From: JACMLD01 sp047602295
Lineage (GTDB): Bacteria; Bacteroidota; Bacteroidia; Chitinophagales; Chitinophagaceae
Assembly (NCBI GenBank): GCA_047602295.1
Contig: JASGHP010000001.1
Span: 4,030,001-4,094,000 of the forward strand
DNA length: 64,000 nt
Reading direction: 5' to 3'
The notes below the pieces were generated by a model, which made no database searches, had not been told where the DNA came from, and saw nothing but the letters and a program-made list of their open reading frames with translations. The position numbers and the translations under genes were made by a program. Positions 1-7,976 of this stretch are shown in pieces; within the stretch, counting starts at the first letter, position 1; each line of letters opens with the position of its first letter.

Positions 1-2
1 CC

Positions 3-1052
3 ATTGATGTGGCGTATAAATATTTCTCTACACCCAAGCGCAAATTCATTATTGCAGATGCGCCTGGCCACATACAGTACACCCGCAACATGGTAACTGG
101 CGCTTCAAACTCTGACCTGGCTATCATTTTAGTGGATGCAAGGAATGGTGTAGTGGAACAAACCCGCCGCCACTCTATCATTGCTTCTTTACTAAATATA
201 CCGCACGTTGTGGTGGCCATTAATAAAATGGATTTGGTAGAATATTCTCAGGACGTGTACAACAACATTGTGATTGATTATGCTGAAGTGGCTAATTCAC
301 TTGGCCTTAAAGACATCACTTATATTCCTATCAGTGCGTTGAATGGAGATAATATTGTTGAGAAGTCTGACAAATACCCCTGGTACGAAGGAGAATGCCT
401 GTTGCATATATTAGAGAATACCGAAGTTCAAAACGATATCAACCTTTCTGATGCAAGGTTTCCTGTGCAATATGTTATCCGCCCTCAAACAGAAGAGCTG
501 CACGATTATCGTGGCTACGCCGGTAAAATCGTAAGCGGTATTTATAAAAAGGGAGACAAGGTTACCATATTGCCATCAGGAACAGAAAGCATTATTAAAA
601 CAATAGAAGTAGGTGGCAAAGAAGTGGAAGAGGCATTTGCACCACAAAGTGCTATCCTGCATTTGCAAGATGATGTGGATGTAAGCCGTGGCGATACTAT
701 TGTGAGATCTGCTAATCAACCTGAAACTACCAATGAATTGGAAGTGTTACTATGCTGGATGGACAATAAACCATTGGTGCCCGGCAACAAATATTTATTG
801 CAGATAAACAGCCGTGTAGTAAGAAGCAGTGTAAAAGAAATTGCCTACAAACTAAACGTGAACACTTTGCAACAGGAAGAAGCACCTGAAAAAGCAGTGT
901 TGAACGATGTAATAAAAGCAACCATTAAAACAGCATCGCCTGTTTCGTTTGATCCTTATAAAAAATTAAGGGTGAACGGCGGCGCTATTTTGATTGATGA
1001 AACCAGTTGCGTAACAGTTGGTGCGTGCATGATTGAGAAAGCGGTAAGTTAG
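3..1052 (+). CDS. cysN: Sulfate adenylyltransferase subunit 1 (CysN), 5' end cut by the window
   Basis: This is the GTPase subunit of ATP sulfurylase, which with CysD makes adenylyl sulfate from sulfate and ATP. The reading frame is open from base 3 onwards, so the gene begins outside the window; the GTG at 9 is internal. The P-loop and roughly 65 N-terminal residues are missing. Visible are the G3 box (ADAPGH, with Ala where most family members have Thr), G4 (INKMD), G5 (ISALNG), and the two beta-barrel domains typical of translation-factor GTPases. The protein stops after the second barrel, so there is no fused APS kinase (CysC) domain. The genes for siroheme synthesis and sulfite reductase follow on the same strand. 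Confidence 0.95.
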   Translation: MDVAYKYFSTPKRKFIIADAPGHIQYTRNMVTGASNSDLAIILVDARNGVVEQTRRHSIIASLLNIPHVVVAINKMDLVEYSQDVYNNIVIDYAEVANSLGLKDITYIPISALNGDNIVEKSDKYPWYEGECLLHILENTEVQNDINLSDARFPVQYVIRPQTEELHDYRGYAGKIVSGIYKKGDKVTILPSGTESIIKTIEVGGKEVEEAFAPQSAILHLQDDVDVSRGDTIVRSANQPETTNELEVLLCWMDNKPLVPGNKYLLQINSRVVRSSVKEIAYKLNVNTLQQEEAPEKAVLNDVIKATIKTASPVSFDPYKKLRVNGGAILIDETSCVTVGACMIEKAVS

Positions 1053-1226
1053 TTGATTGGTTGATCAGTCGATCAGTATTGGAATTGGTAATTAGGACTT
1101 AAGTGCCGCGAGTCTTAATACTATCGTCTAAATACTAAATACGTGATACTAAATACTTGTTTAGTGCCACAAAATCATTAAACAGCAACATTGAGAAGTC
1201 TATATAAAAATTAGTTTTGAAGACGA
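1053..1226. other. Spacer cysN-cobA with short-word repeats
   Basis: The first half repeats TTGAT/GATCAGT words and the second half repeats TACTAAATAC words (about 1134-1160). No convincing promoter or hairpin terminator is visible. It resembles the other degenerate word-repeat spacers in this window. Confidence 0.4.
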
Positions 1227-2114
1227 ATGTCAACGCTAAATAAAATACAACAGGAAGAGATTACTACTGCTCATACAATGGGCAAGGTAATACTTGCAGG
1301 TGCTGGTTGCGGAGATCCTGAACTGATAACAGTAAAGGCTGCACGCTACCTGCAAAAAGCCGATGTAGTATTAACGGACAGGCTGGTGAGTGATGTTATA
1401 TTGAAAGAATACGTTTCAGATAAAGCTGAGATTATTTATGTAGGTAAACAATGCCGTCGTGGTTATTCAACGCCACAAGAGAGCATCAACGCCCTGATAA
1501 AAGAATATGCATTGCAGGGAAAACTGGTGGTGCGTTTAAAAGGCGGCGATGTGTCTTTGTTTTCAAATATTCTTGATGAACTGCAGGTGGTTGCCGAAAA
1601 TAATATTCCGTATGAAGTAATACCGGGTATAACTGCTGCAACAGGTGCCGCTGCTTATGCCGGCATTCCTTTAACGGCACGTGGTTATTCAACAGCAGTG
1701 CGTTTTCTTACTTTGTATAAATCTGATGTGGTAACTGATGCATATTGGAAAGAACTGGCGGCCACTGACGATACATTGGTATTCTATATGTCGTCTGAAA
1801 CTTTAGACGAAGTAGTCAATAAATTAAGTGAACATCATATTGCCGCTGATAAATTACTGGCAGTAGTGGAACAGGCTACTACCCCATTGCAGCATGTACA
1901 TACCAGCAGCTTTTATCAATACCACAAAACAATGAAAGGCCAGCGTTTTGTGTCGCCTTCCATTGTTATTATAGGAAAAGTAGTGGCATTGCACCAGCAG
2001 TTTGCATGGTTGCCCAATAGCCATAGTAAAGAATATTATTTTAAACCGGTGGGAAACATGATACCCGCCGCCAAAACTAACGACAACGCCAAGACCAATG
2101 TTAGCCGAGCATAA
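1227..2114 (+). CDS. cobA: Uroporphyrinogen-III C-methyltransferase (SUMT)
   Basis: It methylates uroporphyrinogen III twice with SAM to give precorrin-2, the precursor of the siroheme used by sulfite reductase. The tetrapyrrole methylase fold is clear: the glycine-rich GAGCGD (residues 25-30), the VRLKGGD motif (102-108) and the PGITAATGAAAYAGIPLT segment (about 133-150). The 295-residue length includes a short N-terminal extension and a low-complexity Ala/Asn/Lys tail that is not part of the catalytic fold. The end overlaps the start of cysJ by 17 bases in another frame, suggesting translational coupling. It provides only the methylase; the dehydrogenase/chelatase half of CysG lies in the fusion gene at 5967. 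Confidence 0.93.
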   Translation: MSTLNKIQQEEITTAHTMGKVILAGAGCGDPELITVKAARYLQKADVVLTDRLVSDVILKEYVSDKAEIIYVGKQCRRGYSTPQESINALIKEYALQGKLVVRLKGGDVSLFSNILDELQVVAENNIPYEVIPGITAATGAAAYAGIPLTARGYSTAVRFLTLYKSDVVTDAYWKELAATDDTLVFYMSSETLDEVVNKLSEHHIAADKLLAVVEQATTPLQHVHTSSFYQYHKTMKGQRFVSPSIVIIGKVVALHQQFAWLPNSHSKEYYFKPVGNMIPAAKTNDNAKTNVSRA

Positions 2115-3810
2115 ATTAAAAATACTGCAAGACTTAGTCAACAATGCATCCAGCCAGGAACTGGCTTGGATGAATAATTTTATCAGCAATCAATTGTTGA
2201 ATTCATTTGGTGCGCAGCAACCAGCAGCCGCTACGCAGAAATTTGCTACTAATAAAGTGACCATCGCCTACGGCTCAGAAACAGGCAACTCTAAACGTGT
2301 AGCTACTGATTTTGCATCCAAAGCAAAAAAAGCAGGACTTGTTCCCAAACTGGTAAGCCTGGATCAATATCGTCTTACCGACTTACCTAAAGAAGAATAT
2401 TTTCTAACGGTCATCAGCACCCAGGGTGAAGGTGAACCACCAGAATCTGCAAAGAAGTTTTACGATCATATCCACAATAATGGCTTTAAGCTGGACAAAC
2501 TGAAATACAGTGTATTGGCATTGGGCGATACATCTTACCCTTTGTTTTGCAAAACAGGCGAAGATGTAGATACGCAATTGCAAAAGCTGGGCGGCCAGCG
2601 CATTGAAGACATACAGAAATGTGATGTTGAATATGATACCGATGCCAACCAATGGTTTGAAAGGGTAATGAAGAAACTTGCCATTGCAGATGGCAATGCC
2701 ACTACTGTTGCGCCAACTGCAGCGCCGGCGACTGATAAAAAATCAACCGGCAAAAAAGCATATACAGGCACTATTCTTACCAATATCAATTTAAACGATC
2801 GTGGCTCTAACAAAGAGACATGGCATATAGAAATAGCTGCAGACGATGTAGAATACGAATGCGGCGATTCTATTGGCATTGTACCGGAGAACGCCACACT
2901 GATAGTAGAGAAAATTCTTTCTTATGCAAAAGGTATAAATGCCGGCAAAAAGATTGAATACAAAAAAGAGACCTACTCAATTTTTGAACTCTTAAAATAC
3001 AAACTGAACATTTCTCACCTGATTACTGCTGTTATTAAAAGATATGCAGCAATTGTGGGAGTAGAAATAGCTGAAACAAAAGCAGACTTACTTGATTTGC
3101 TTAAAGCGTATCCGGTAAAAGATGAAGCACAGTTTGAAGAAGTATTGGGAATACTTAACCCGGTAGCGCCAAGATTGTACACACTGGCCTCCTCTCCTGC
3201 TGCGCATAGCGGAGAAGTGCATGTGATTGTGGCGAAAGATATATTTACCGTAAACCAGGAAAAGAAATACGGTGTATGCTCTGCGTTTTTGGGTATTCAA
3301 AAACCAAATACAGAATTGAAATTCTTTGTACAAAAGAATAAACGCTTCCGTTTGCCTGCGCCGGAAAAAGATATTATTATGATTGGCCCCGGCACCGGCA
3401 TTGCGCCCTACCGTTCATTTTTGGCGGAGAGAGATGCAGTGGGTGCTACAGGCAAGAACTGGTTGTTTTTTGGTGAGCAGCATTTTACTACCGATTTCTT
3501 ATACCAGACAGAAATGCAGAACTGGTTTGAAACGGGTGTACTTACTAAAATAAATCTTGCTTTCTCCCGCGACCAGGCAGAAAAAATTTATGTGCAACAC
3601 CGCATGTGGGAACAAGGTGCTGAATTATACAATTGGATACAATCGGGTGCACATATATACCTGTGCGGCAAAAAAGATCCGATGAGTGTAGATGTTGAGC
3701 ATGCCATCATGGGTATTATTGAAAAGTTTGGAGAGAAAACAGCAGAGGAAGCAAAAGAGTATTTTTTACAAATGCAGAATGAAGGAAGATACTCTGAGGA
3801 TGTCTATTGA
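2098..3810 (+). CDS. cysJ: Assimilatory sulfite reductase flavoprotein subunit (CysJ type)
   Basis: It transfers electrons from NADPH through FAD and FMN to the hemoprotein subunit. An N-terminal flavodoxin domain carries SETGNS (residues 60-65). A linker rich in Ala, Thr and Lys (about 200-220) leads to a ferredoxin-reductase-like part with the FAD motif RLYT (359-362), the NADPH-binding GPGTGIAP (430-437) and the family-typical C terminus GRYSEDVY. The length of 570 residues is normal. The ATG at 2098 overlaps the end of cobA by 17 bases. The hemoprotein gene follows after an unusually long spacer of 385 bases. Confidence 0.94.
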   Translation: MLAEHKLKILQDLVNNASSQELAWMNNFISNQLLNSFGAQQPAAATQKFATNKVTIAYGSETGNSKRVATDFASKAKKAGLVPKLVSLDQYRLTDLPKEEYFLTVISTQGEGEPPESAKKFYDHIHNNGFKLDKLKYSVLALGDTSYPLFCKTGEDVDTQLQKLGGQRIEDIQKCDVEYDTDANQWFERVMKKLAIADGNATTVAPTAAPATDKKSTGKKAYTGTILTNINLNDRGSNKETWHIEIAADDVEYECGDSIGIVPENATLIVEKILSYAKGINAGKKIEYKKETYSIFELLKYKLNISHLITAVIKRYAAIVGVEIAETKADLLDLLKAYPVKDEAQFEEVLGILNPVAPRLYTLASSPAAHSGEVHVIVAKDIFTVNQEKKYGVCSAFLGIQKPNTELKFFVQKNKRFRLPAPEKDIIMIGPGTGIAPYRSFLAERDAVGATGKNWLFFGEQHFTTDFLYQTEMQNWFETGVLTKINLAFSRDQAEKIYVQHRMWEQGAELYNWIQSGAHIYLCGKKDPMSVDVEHAIMGIIEKFGEKTAEEAKEYFLQMQNEGRYSEDVY

Positions 3811-4195
3811 TTGCAATGTGGAAAATGTGAAAAGTGTGGAAATGTGAAAATGCGTTTGCGTTGAATAGAGCCACTATTATCTCCGTGAAGTACGTTGGCT
3901 TCTATTTTTGAAAATGCTTTTGTTGCAAGAATTTTACCACAGAGGCGCAGGAGGTAAATCACGGAGGCAAAAGAGATGTACGCAAAAGAGATTTCCGAGA
4001 CTCCCTCCTATACCTCAGTGAAAACCTCTTCTCCCTCTGTGGTAAATGGATTTAAAACTTAGGGTTGATTGAATTTAATTAGAGAGATTGAAGAGCGGAC
4101 TAAAGCCCAATAAAGATTTACAGTACAAGGGAGTGACACAACGATGGTGAATAAAGAACAAATGCTGGCATACAACTGCCTTTAAAAAAAGTAAG
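3811..4195. repeat. Intergenic repeat: AATGTGGAAA words plus an inverted ACCACAGAGG pair
   Basis: About 3815-3850 repeats AATGTG/GAAA words. At 3931-3967 is an arm beginning TTTTACCACAGAGG, and at 4013-4047 is its approximate reverse complement ending CCTCTGTGGTAAAT, giving an imperfect long hairpin with a 45-base loop. Similar ACCACAGAGG sequences are known as dispersed repeats in several phyla. A 13-codon ATG ORF (4144-4185) precedes cysI; no function can be claimed for it. Confidence 0.6.
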
Positions 4196-5869
4196 ATGTC
4201 AAAACAAGAATTATCTGGTATAGAAAAAATAAAACAAGGCAGTGATGCTTTGAGAGGAGAAATTAACCAAAGCCTGAAAGATGAAATAACTGGTGCTATA
4301 CGTGAAGGAGACCAGGCATTGATTAAGTTTCATGGCATGTATCAGCAGGACGACCGCGACAGAAGAGAAGAACGTGCTGCAAAGAAACTGGATCGTCTAT
4401 ACACCTTTATGATTCGTTTGCGCCTGCCCGGTGGCTACCTTACTGCCAAGCAATGGCTGGCTATGCACGAAATTGCTGGTGAACATTCTACCGGTGTTAT
4501 TAAAATTACTACCCGCCAAACAATACAATTGCATGGATTGGTGAAATCGCACATTAAACCTACCATTACTGCTTTCAATGAAGCATTGCTTGATTCAATA
4601 GCTACCTGCGGAGACATTAACCGCAACGTTTTGTGCAGCTCCCATCCCAAACAGTCACCTATACACGAAGAAATTTTTGCTTATGCAGATGATATCAGCA
4701 CTATGCTGATGCCAAAAACAAAAGCTTATTATGAGATATGGCTGGATGAAGAAAAGATAGTGGATAAAAAAGAAGAAGAAGATCCGCTTTACCAGGACAG
4801 GTACCTGCCGCGTAAATTTAAAATAGGCATTGTTATTCCGCCCAATAATGATGTGGATGTATTTACCAATGATCTTGGGCTGATTGCCATTATTGAAAAG
4901 AACGAGCTAAAAGGATTCAACATTGCTATTGGTGGCGGCATGTCTACCACGCATGGCAATCCTGCAACCTATGCAAGACTGGGCACCGTAATTGGTTTTG
5001 TTGAAAAAGGCGAAGAAACCATGAAAGCCGTTTACGAAGTAGCTACTGTACAAAGAGATTATGGCAACCGCAGCGATAGAAAATTGGCCCGTTTGAAATA
5101 TACAGTCGACAAGGTTGGCGCCGATTGGTACAAAGAAGAAATTGAAAGACGCGCCGGAATAAAAATTAAACCCGCCAAGCCATTTGCGTTTACAGAGCGC
5201 CGTGATTATTACGGATGGCAACAAAATGATAAAGGTGTTTGGTATTACACAGTGTATGTAGAAAGCGGAAGAATTACAGATGATAAGCAACAGGCTGTAA
5301 AAACCGCTTTATTGGAAGTAGCGAAAACCGGCAAATGTGCTTTCAGGTTTACGGCCAATCAAAATGTAATTATCAGTGATGTAGCGGCAGCAGATAAAGA
5401 CGCTATTAATGCGATACTGGAGCAATTTAACATTACCAGCTATACAGAAAAAACCACGCTGATACGCAAGAATGCGATTGCCTGCGTAGCTTTGCCTACC
5501 TGCCCGCTTGCATTGGCTGAAGGCCAGCGCTATTTGCCGGTATTGATTTCTAAGATTGAACCATTGCTGGATAAATACGGATTGGCAGAGCAGGACATTA
5601 TCATGCGCATGACGGGTTGTCCCAATGGTTGCGCAAGACCTGGTGCAGCAGAACTGGCTTTTGTAGGAACAGCACCCGGCAGATACAACCTGCAATTGGG
5701 TGGCGACAGGGTTGGCATGCGCCTCAATAAAGTTTATAAAGAAAACCTGGATGAACCAGCCATACTTTCTGAGCTGGACAACCTCTTCAGCAACTACGTA
5801 ACAGAAAGAACCCCCAATGAATCGCTGGGCGATTATGCTATGAGAAAAAAGCTGGTGCCCGCTTCTTAA
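4196..5869 (+). CDS. cysI: Assimilatory sulfite reductase hemoprotein subunit
   Basis: It reduces sulfite to sulfide with a coupled siroheme and [4Fe-4S] centre. The four cluster cysteines are present in the two expected motifs: C-x5-C at residues 430 and 436 (CVALPTC) and C-x3-C at 475 and 479 (GCPNGC). The N-terminal half shows the nitrite/sulfite reductase ferredoxin-like repeat with GVIKITTRQTIQLHG (about 100-114). The length (557) fits CysI. The partner flavoprotein is encoded just upstream, making an NADPH-dependent enzyme more likely than a ferredoxin-dependent one. The start is the only ATG that fits the conserved N terminus. Confidence 0.94.
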   Translation: MSKQELSGIEKIKQGSDALRGEINQSLKDEITGAIREGDQALIKFHGMYQQDDRDRREERAAKKLDRLYTFMIRLRLPGGYLTAKQWLAMHEIAGEHSTGVIKITTRQTIQLHGLVKSHIKPTITAFNEALLDSIATCGDINRNVLCSSHPKQSPIHEEIFAYADDISTMLMPKTKAYYEIWLDEEKIVDKKEEEDPLYQDRYLPRKFKIGIVIPPNNDVDVFTNDLGLIAIIEKNELKGFNIAIGGGMSTTHGNPATYARLGTVIGFVEKGEETMKAVYEVATVQRDYGNRSDRKLARLKYTVDKVGADWYKEEIERRAGIKIKPAKPFAFTERRDYYGWQQNDKGVWYYTVYVESGRITDDKQQAVKTALLEVAKTGKCAFRFTANQNVIISDVAAADKDAINAILEQFNITSYTEKTTLIRKNAIACVALPTCPLALAEGQRYLPVLISKIEPLLDKYGLAEQDIIMRMTGCPNGCARPGAAELAFVGTAPGRYNLQLGGDRVGMRLNKVYKENLDEPAILSELDNLFSNYVTERTPNESLGDYAMRKKLVPAS

Positions 5870-5924
5870 AAGACTGCCCTTAAATGTAAAAGTTCTTAAA
5901 AAAGAAAAAAAACATTTAAATAGT

Positions 5925-5939
5925 CTACTAAATAAGTAG
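5925..5939. promoter_or_regulatory. Inverted repeat, candidate sulfur-regulon operator (copy 1)
   Basis: CTACTAAATAAGTAG has perfect 5-base arms and a 5-base spacer. It lies 28 bases before the ATG of the siroheme-synthase/permease fusion. Two related copies precede the TonB-dependent receptor. The form resembles Rrf2-family sites, but no regulator gene is in the window. A TATTTTTG box at 5949-5956 matches the Bacteroidota -7 consensus, though it would leave an almost leaderless transcript. Confidence 0.5.
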
Positions 5940-5966
5940 GGAATTCAGTATTTTTGAGCAGTTATC

Positions 5967-7541
5967 ATGAGCAATTCGCAATTATCTGAATCAATAATAG
6001 TTACAAATGCAGAACAGGCTGGTAAAAACAGGCTGTTCCCGGTATTTCTGAAAATAGAAAAACTGGATGTGCTTTTGGTAGGCGGTGGCAAAGTAGGTTT
6101 AGAAAAACTGACGGCCATCCTGCAAAATGCACCTGCAACAACTATTAAGCTGGTAGCTACGGAAATTAGTGAAGATGTAAAATCTTTTGTAGCAACTTAT
6201 CCCGCCGTAGAATTGAATGAAAGGCCATTTGCTGAAGCTGATTCTGACAATAAAGACATTGCTATTGTAGCCGTAAATGATAAATCTGTCAGCAATTATA
6301 TTCGCTTGCTGGCAAAGGAAAAGAAAGTGCTGGTAAATGTAGCGGATACACCAGACCAATGTGATTTCTATTTAGGCTCTATTGTACAAAAAGGCGATCT
6401 CAAGATTGCCATCTCCACCAATGGCAAATCGCCCACTATCGCAAAAAGAATGCGGGAGCAGTTGAATGAATTGATACCTGACGAAATTGATGGTGTATTG
6501 GAAAACATGCATACCATTCGCCAGGAATTGAGAGGCGATTTTACAGAAAAAGTAAAGCAACTGGATGATCTTACCAAAGTACTTGCTGCCAAGCAAATTA
6601 CTTTAGAAGAAGCCAATGAACCTGAAGCAAAGAAATGGCCAAAGATTGTAAAATGGTGTTTGCTGGCTTTCTTCTTCATGTTGCTCGGCCACGCTTTGTT
6701 ATCTTATATTCCTTTCGATAGCCTGTTAAGCAGCGTTCGCAAGTTGCCAGACTATATGGATGTGAAACTGTTTGGCCTTATGCTGTTAACCGGTTTTATG
6801 GCGCAAATGGTAGATGGTTCCATGGGAATGGGTTATGGCACCATCTCTACGGTATTTTTATTAGCCATTGGCGTGCCACCTGCCATTGTAAGCAGCCGTG
6901 TACACTCTGCAAGGGTATTCTCCAGTGGTGCATCGGGCTATACACACCACCGTTTTGGCAACATCAATAAGAAACTATTCCGTGCATTGGTAATACCCGG
7001 TGTGCTGGGAGCTATTGCCGGCGCCTCACTTGCGTATTACGGTCAGCAATATTCGCAGTGGGTGCGTATCCCCCTAAGCTTTTATACTATTTACCTCGGT
7101 TACTACATTATTAAAAAAGCATTTCGTAAAAAACAGGTAGAAAGCAGGGTAAAAGGTGCTGGCTGGCTGGCTTCTGTTGGTGGTTTTATGGATGCATTTG
7201 CCGGCGGTGGCTGGGGTGCATTGGTTACGGGCACATTATTATCTAAAAGAAGAAATCCCCGGTATGTAATAGGTTCTGTTTGTCTTGCGGAATTCTTTGT
7301 AGTATTTGCCAGTGCTATTACCTTTTTTATCTTCCTTAAGCATATTCCCATTCTGGACGTAGCAGGCCTTATTATAGGCGGTCTTATAGCAGCACCCATT
7401 GCTGCAAGATTAGTAGGCGTGCTGCCAATGAAAACAATGTTTTTGTCAGTAGGCATCCTCGTTATCCTCACCAGCACATTTACACTCTGGAAAGCATGGT
7501 TTAAAATATTGCCGGAGGTACAGCACTTCTTTCATTTATAA
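5967..7541 (+). CDS. Fusion: precorrin-2 dehydrogenase/ferrochelatase domain + TauE/SafE (TSUP) permease
   Basis: Residues 1 to about 215 are a Met8/CysG-N domain. This domain oxidises precorrin-2 with NAD and can insert iron to make siroheme. Visible are the Rossmann motif VGGGKVG (about 37-43), the NVADTPDQCDFYLG segment with the candidate catalytic Asp, and the downstream helical dimerisation region. After a charged linker, residues about 228-524 form a hydrophobic TSUP-family permease with around eight membrane segments and the repeat motifs DGSMGMGYG and GGFMDAFAGGGWG. TSUP proteins move sulfite, sulfonates or related anions. The single uninterrupted frame links siroheme synthesis to anion transport. 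It supplies the enzyme activities missing from the upstream CobA. Domain calls are confident; the transported ion and direction are inferred. Confidence 0.9.
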   Translation: MSNSQLSESIIVTNAEQAGKNRLFPVFLKIEKLDVLLVGGGKVGLEKLTAILQNAPATTIKLVATEISEDVKSFVATYPAVELNERPFAEADSDNKDIAIVAVNDKSVSNYIRLLAKEKKVLVNVADTPDQCDFYLGSIVQKGDLKIAISTNGKSPTIAKRMREQLNELIPDEIDGVLENMHTIRQELRGDFTEKVKQLDDLTKVLAAKQITLEEANEPEAKKWPKIVKWCLLAFFFMLLGHALLSYIPFDSLLSSVRKLPDYMDVKLFGLMLLTGFMAQMVDGSMGMGYGTISTVFLLAIGVPPAIVSSRVHSARVFSSGASGYTHHRFGNINKKLFRALVIPGVLGAIAGASLAYYGQQYSQWVRIPLSFYTIYLGYYIIKKAFRKKQVESRVKGAGWLASVGGFMDAFAGGGWGALVTGTLLSKRRNPRYVIGSVCLAEFFVVFASAITFFIFLKHIPILDVAGLIIGGLIAAPIAARLVGVLPMKTMFLSVGILVILTSTFTLWKAWFKILPEVQHFFHL

Positions 7542-7767
7542 AAAGAGATTTATTTTTTTGACACCAGCATTTTAATAATGTGCATCATCGTTGCGTCGCA
7601 GTACGTTCATCTTTTGTTGTTTGGGGATCTTTAGTTTCCTCTGCAATTTCCCTGGCAAATACGCAATTCCGTTTTAAGCAAGTTCATGTTTACTGCTACT
7701 AACTACTAGGCGTTAGTTTGGCGCTATTTGCTTGTAACTAACAGCTATTAGCTTTCAAAAATAAACC

Positions 7768-7782
7768 CTACTATTTTTGTAG
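7768..7782. promoter_or_regulatory. Candidate sulfur-regulon operator (copy 2)
   Basis: CTACT-ATTTT-TGTAG has one mismatch to the arm pattern of copy 1. It overlaps the -33 element of the promoter at 7776-7807, a position suited to repression. Confidence 0.45.
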
Positions 7783-7807
7783 ACTTATTCTAAACACACT
7801 ATATTTG
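7776..7807 (+). promoter_or_regulatory. Bacteroidota-type promoter for the TonB receptor
   Basis: TTTG at 7776-7779, a 20-base spacer and TATATTTG at 7800-7807 match the TTTG-N19/20-TAnnTTTG consensus. The predicted start near 7813 gives a leader of about 160 bases, which would contain operator copy 3. Confidence 0.6.
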
Positions 7808-7915
7808 CAGCGGTTTAACAAAATACATTTCATGCAAAAAGACGTTTTCATATTTCCAACACGATGTTGCCAGCACTAATACCTTAGCCCAAAAATCTAT
7901 TTTTTTACGTATTTA

Positions 7916-7934
7916 GTCTACTATTTTAGTGGAC
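7916..7934. promoter_or_regulatory. Candidate sulfur-regulon operator (copy 3)
   Basis: GTCTACTATTTTAGTGGAC is an 8-3-8 inverted repeat with one mismatched pair. It contains the same CTACT-N5-AGTRG core as copy 1. It lies 42 bases before the preferred ATG (7977) of the receptor gene. Confidence 0.5.
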
Positions 7935-7976
7935 AATTTCAATAAAACAAAACTGTGTATGAACCAGACAAGTAAA

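Larger units (their letters stand above)
7542..7976. promoter_or_regulatory. Long regulatory spacer upstream of the TonB-dependent receptor
   Basis: It contains a copy of the dispersed CATCGTTGCG repeat (7583-7600), short TTAGTT/CTACTA words (about 7690-7755), one promoter and two operator-like inverted repeats, which are listed separately. No gene is supported in it; the ORFs that cross it are shadows. Confidence 0.6.
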
